Of a DNA stretch of 64,000 bases, positions 63,871 through 64,000 are shown piece by piece. Position 1 is the stretch's first letter. Each line of letters opens with the position of its first letter. The notes under the pieces were generated by a model that saw nothing but the letters and a program-made list of their open reading frames with translations, made no database searches and was not told where the DNA came from. A program made the translations under genes and the position numbers. This stretch comes from Mycolicibacterium alvei (lineage in GTDB: Bacteria > Actinomycetota > Actinomycetes > Mycobacteriales > Mycobacteriaceae): the NCBI RefSeq assembly GCF_010727325.1, contig NZ_AP022565.1, positions 558,001-622,000 of the forward strand, given 5' to 3'.

Positions 63871-64000
63871 GTGGGAGACACACTCACCGAAGGTCAGAAG
63901 CTGGAGAAGGGTGGTTCGCTCACCTCCAACAACGGCGCGTACACGCTGACTTTGCAGGATGACGGCAACCTCGTGTTGGAGGCGCGTGGCCAAGCGGTCT
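63871..64000 (+). CDS. B-lectin (bulb-type mannose-binding) domain protein, 3' end outside window
   Basis: GTG after AAAGGGG. The 43 visible residues (LTEGQKLEKGGSLTSNNG, then YTLTLQDDGNLVLEARGQAV) match the QxDxNxVxY-type B-lectin repeat, with D-D-G-N-L-V-L in place of the usual form. No signal peptide. Continues past the window. Confidence 0.75.
   Translation, partial: MGDTLTEGQKLEKGGSLTSNNGAYTLTLQDDGNLVLEARGQAV

Overview
The window looks like a fast- or slow-growing Mycobacteriaceae chromosome (Mycolicibacterium/Mycobacterium type). The genes are high-GC, and the right-hand two thirds carry family-typical products: a glnX-glnH-pknG cluster, a large Icl2-type isocitrate lyase with KKCGH, mycofactocin-type SDR plus P450, FadD-like ligases, MalQ and many small secreted proteins. 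The left 24 kb is a genomic island. The right 40 kb is ordinary chromosome.

Island (1-24093). Its right border is a 45-bp copy of the 3' half of tRNA-Pro(GGG) at 24049-24093. An identical copy lies at 22152-22196, so at least two elements are stacked at one tRNA attachment site. No complete tRNA and no integrase are in view; both would lie to the left. The cargo reads as a defence island. It holds a type I restriction-modification operon (hsdM, hsdS, a GIY-YIG/DUF4357 protein, hsdR running off the left edge); a DUF6932 nucleotidyltransferase-like gene with an unknown partner; a serine recombinase with a three-repeat res-like site; a caspase-like protease followed, with ATGA overlap, by a 1030-residue protein that joins a ~400-residue unknown N-terminus to a full-length mycobacterial DnaK; a small membrane protein and a Ser/Thr kinase upstream on the same strand; a HEPN-like protein; a second HEPN protein of ApeA type; and a PD-(D/E)XK-like protein in the small terminal island. 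The IS elements are decayed: an IS3-family copy directly 5' of the caspase gene, an IS30 remnant, and an IS4-family copy with a 12-bp target duplication that replaced the last ten codons of the ApeA-like gene.

Most unusual locus: caspase plus DnaK fusion (7974-12184). The fused Hsp70 keeps phosphate-2, adenosine and linker motifs, but the phosphate-1 Asp of the DLGTTNS motif is Thr. Its coding sequence changes character near 9.75 kb, which suggests that a host dnaK was captured by recombination into a caspase-associated gene.

Chromosome (24094-64000). A three-gene membrane/secretory set and two paralogous secreted proteins (25752 and 33096) flank a frameshifted amine oxidase gene and the amino-acid sensing cluster glnX-glnH-pknG, whose PknG is short in the TPR region. 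Next come a TetR gene, an acyltransferase-like membrane protein, icl2, two small genes, an MFS/SDR pair in which the SDR seems to start at ATC, and a patch of pseudogenes (40.4-41.3 kb). A DyP-type peroxidase operon, an acyl-CoA ligase/TetR pair divergent from an SDR-P450-SRPBCC operon across a perfect 16-bp palindrome, and a second acyl-CoA synthetase follow. The rest holds small secreted and conserved proteins, a Nudix hydrolase, a ferredoxin-type reductase with a PF10118-like ferritin-fold protein, malQ, a TetR-SDR pair with its own palindromic operator, an MFS transporter overlapping a paired SMR exporter, a sterol-desaturase-type hydroxylase and the start of a B-lectin protein.
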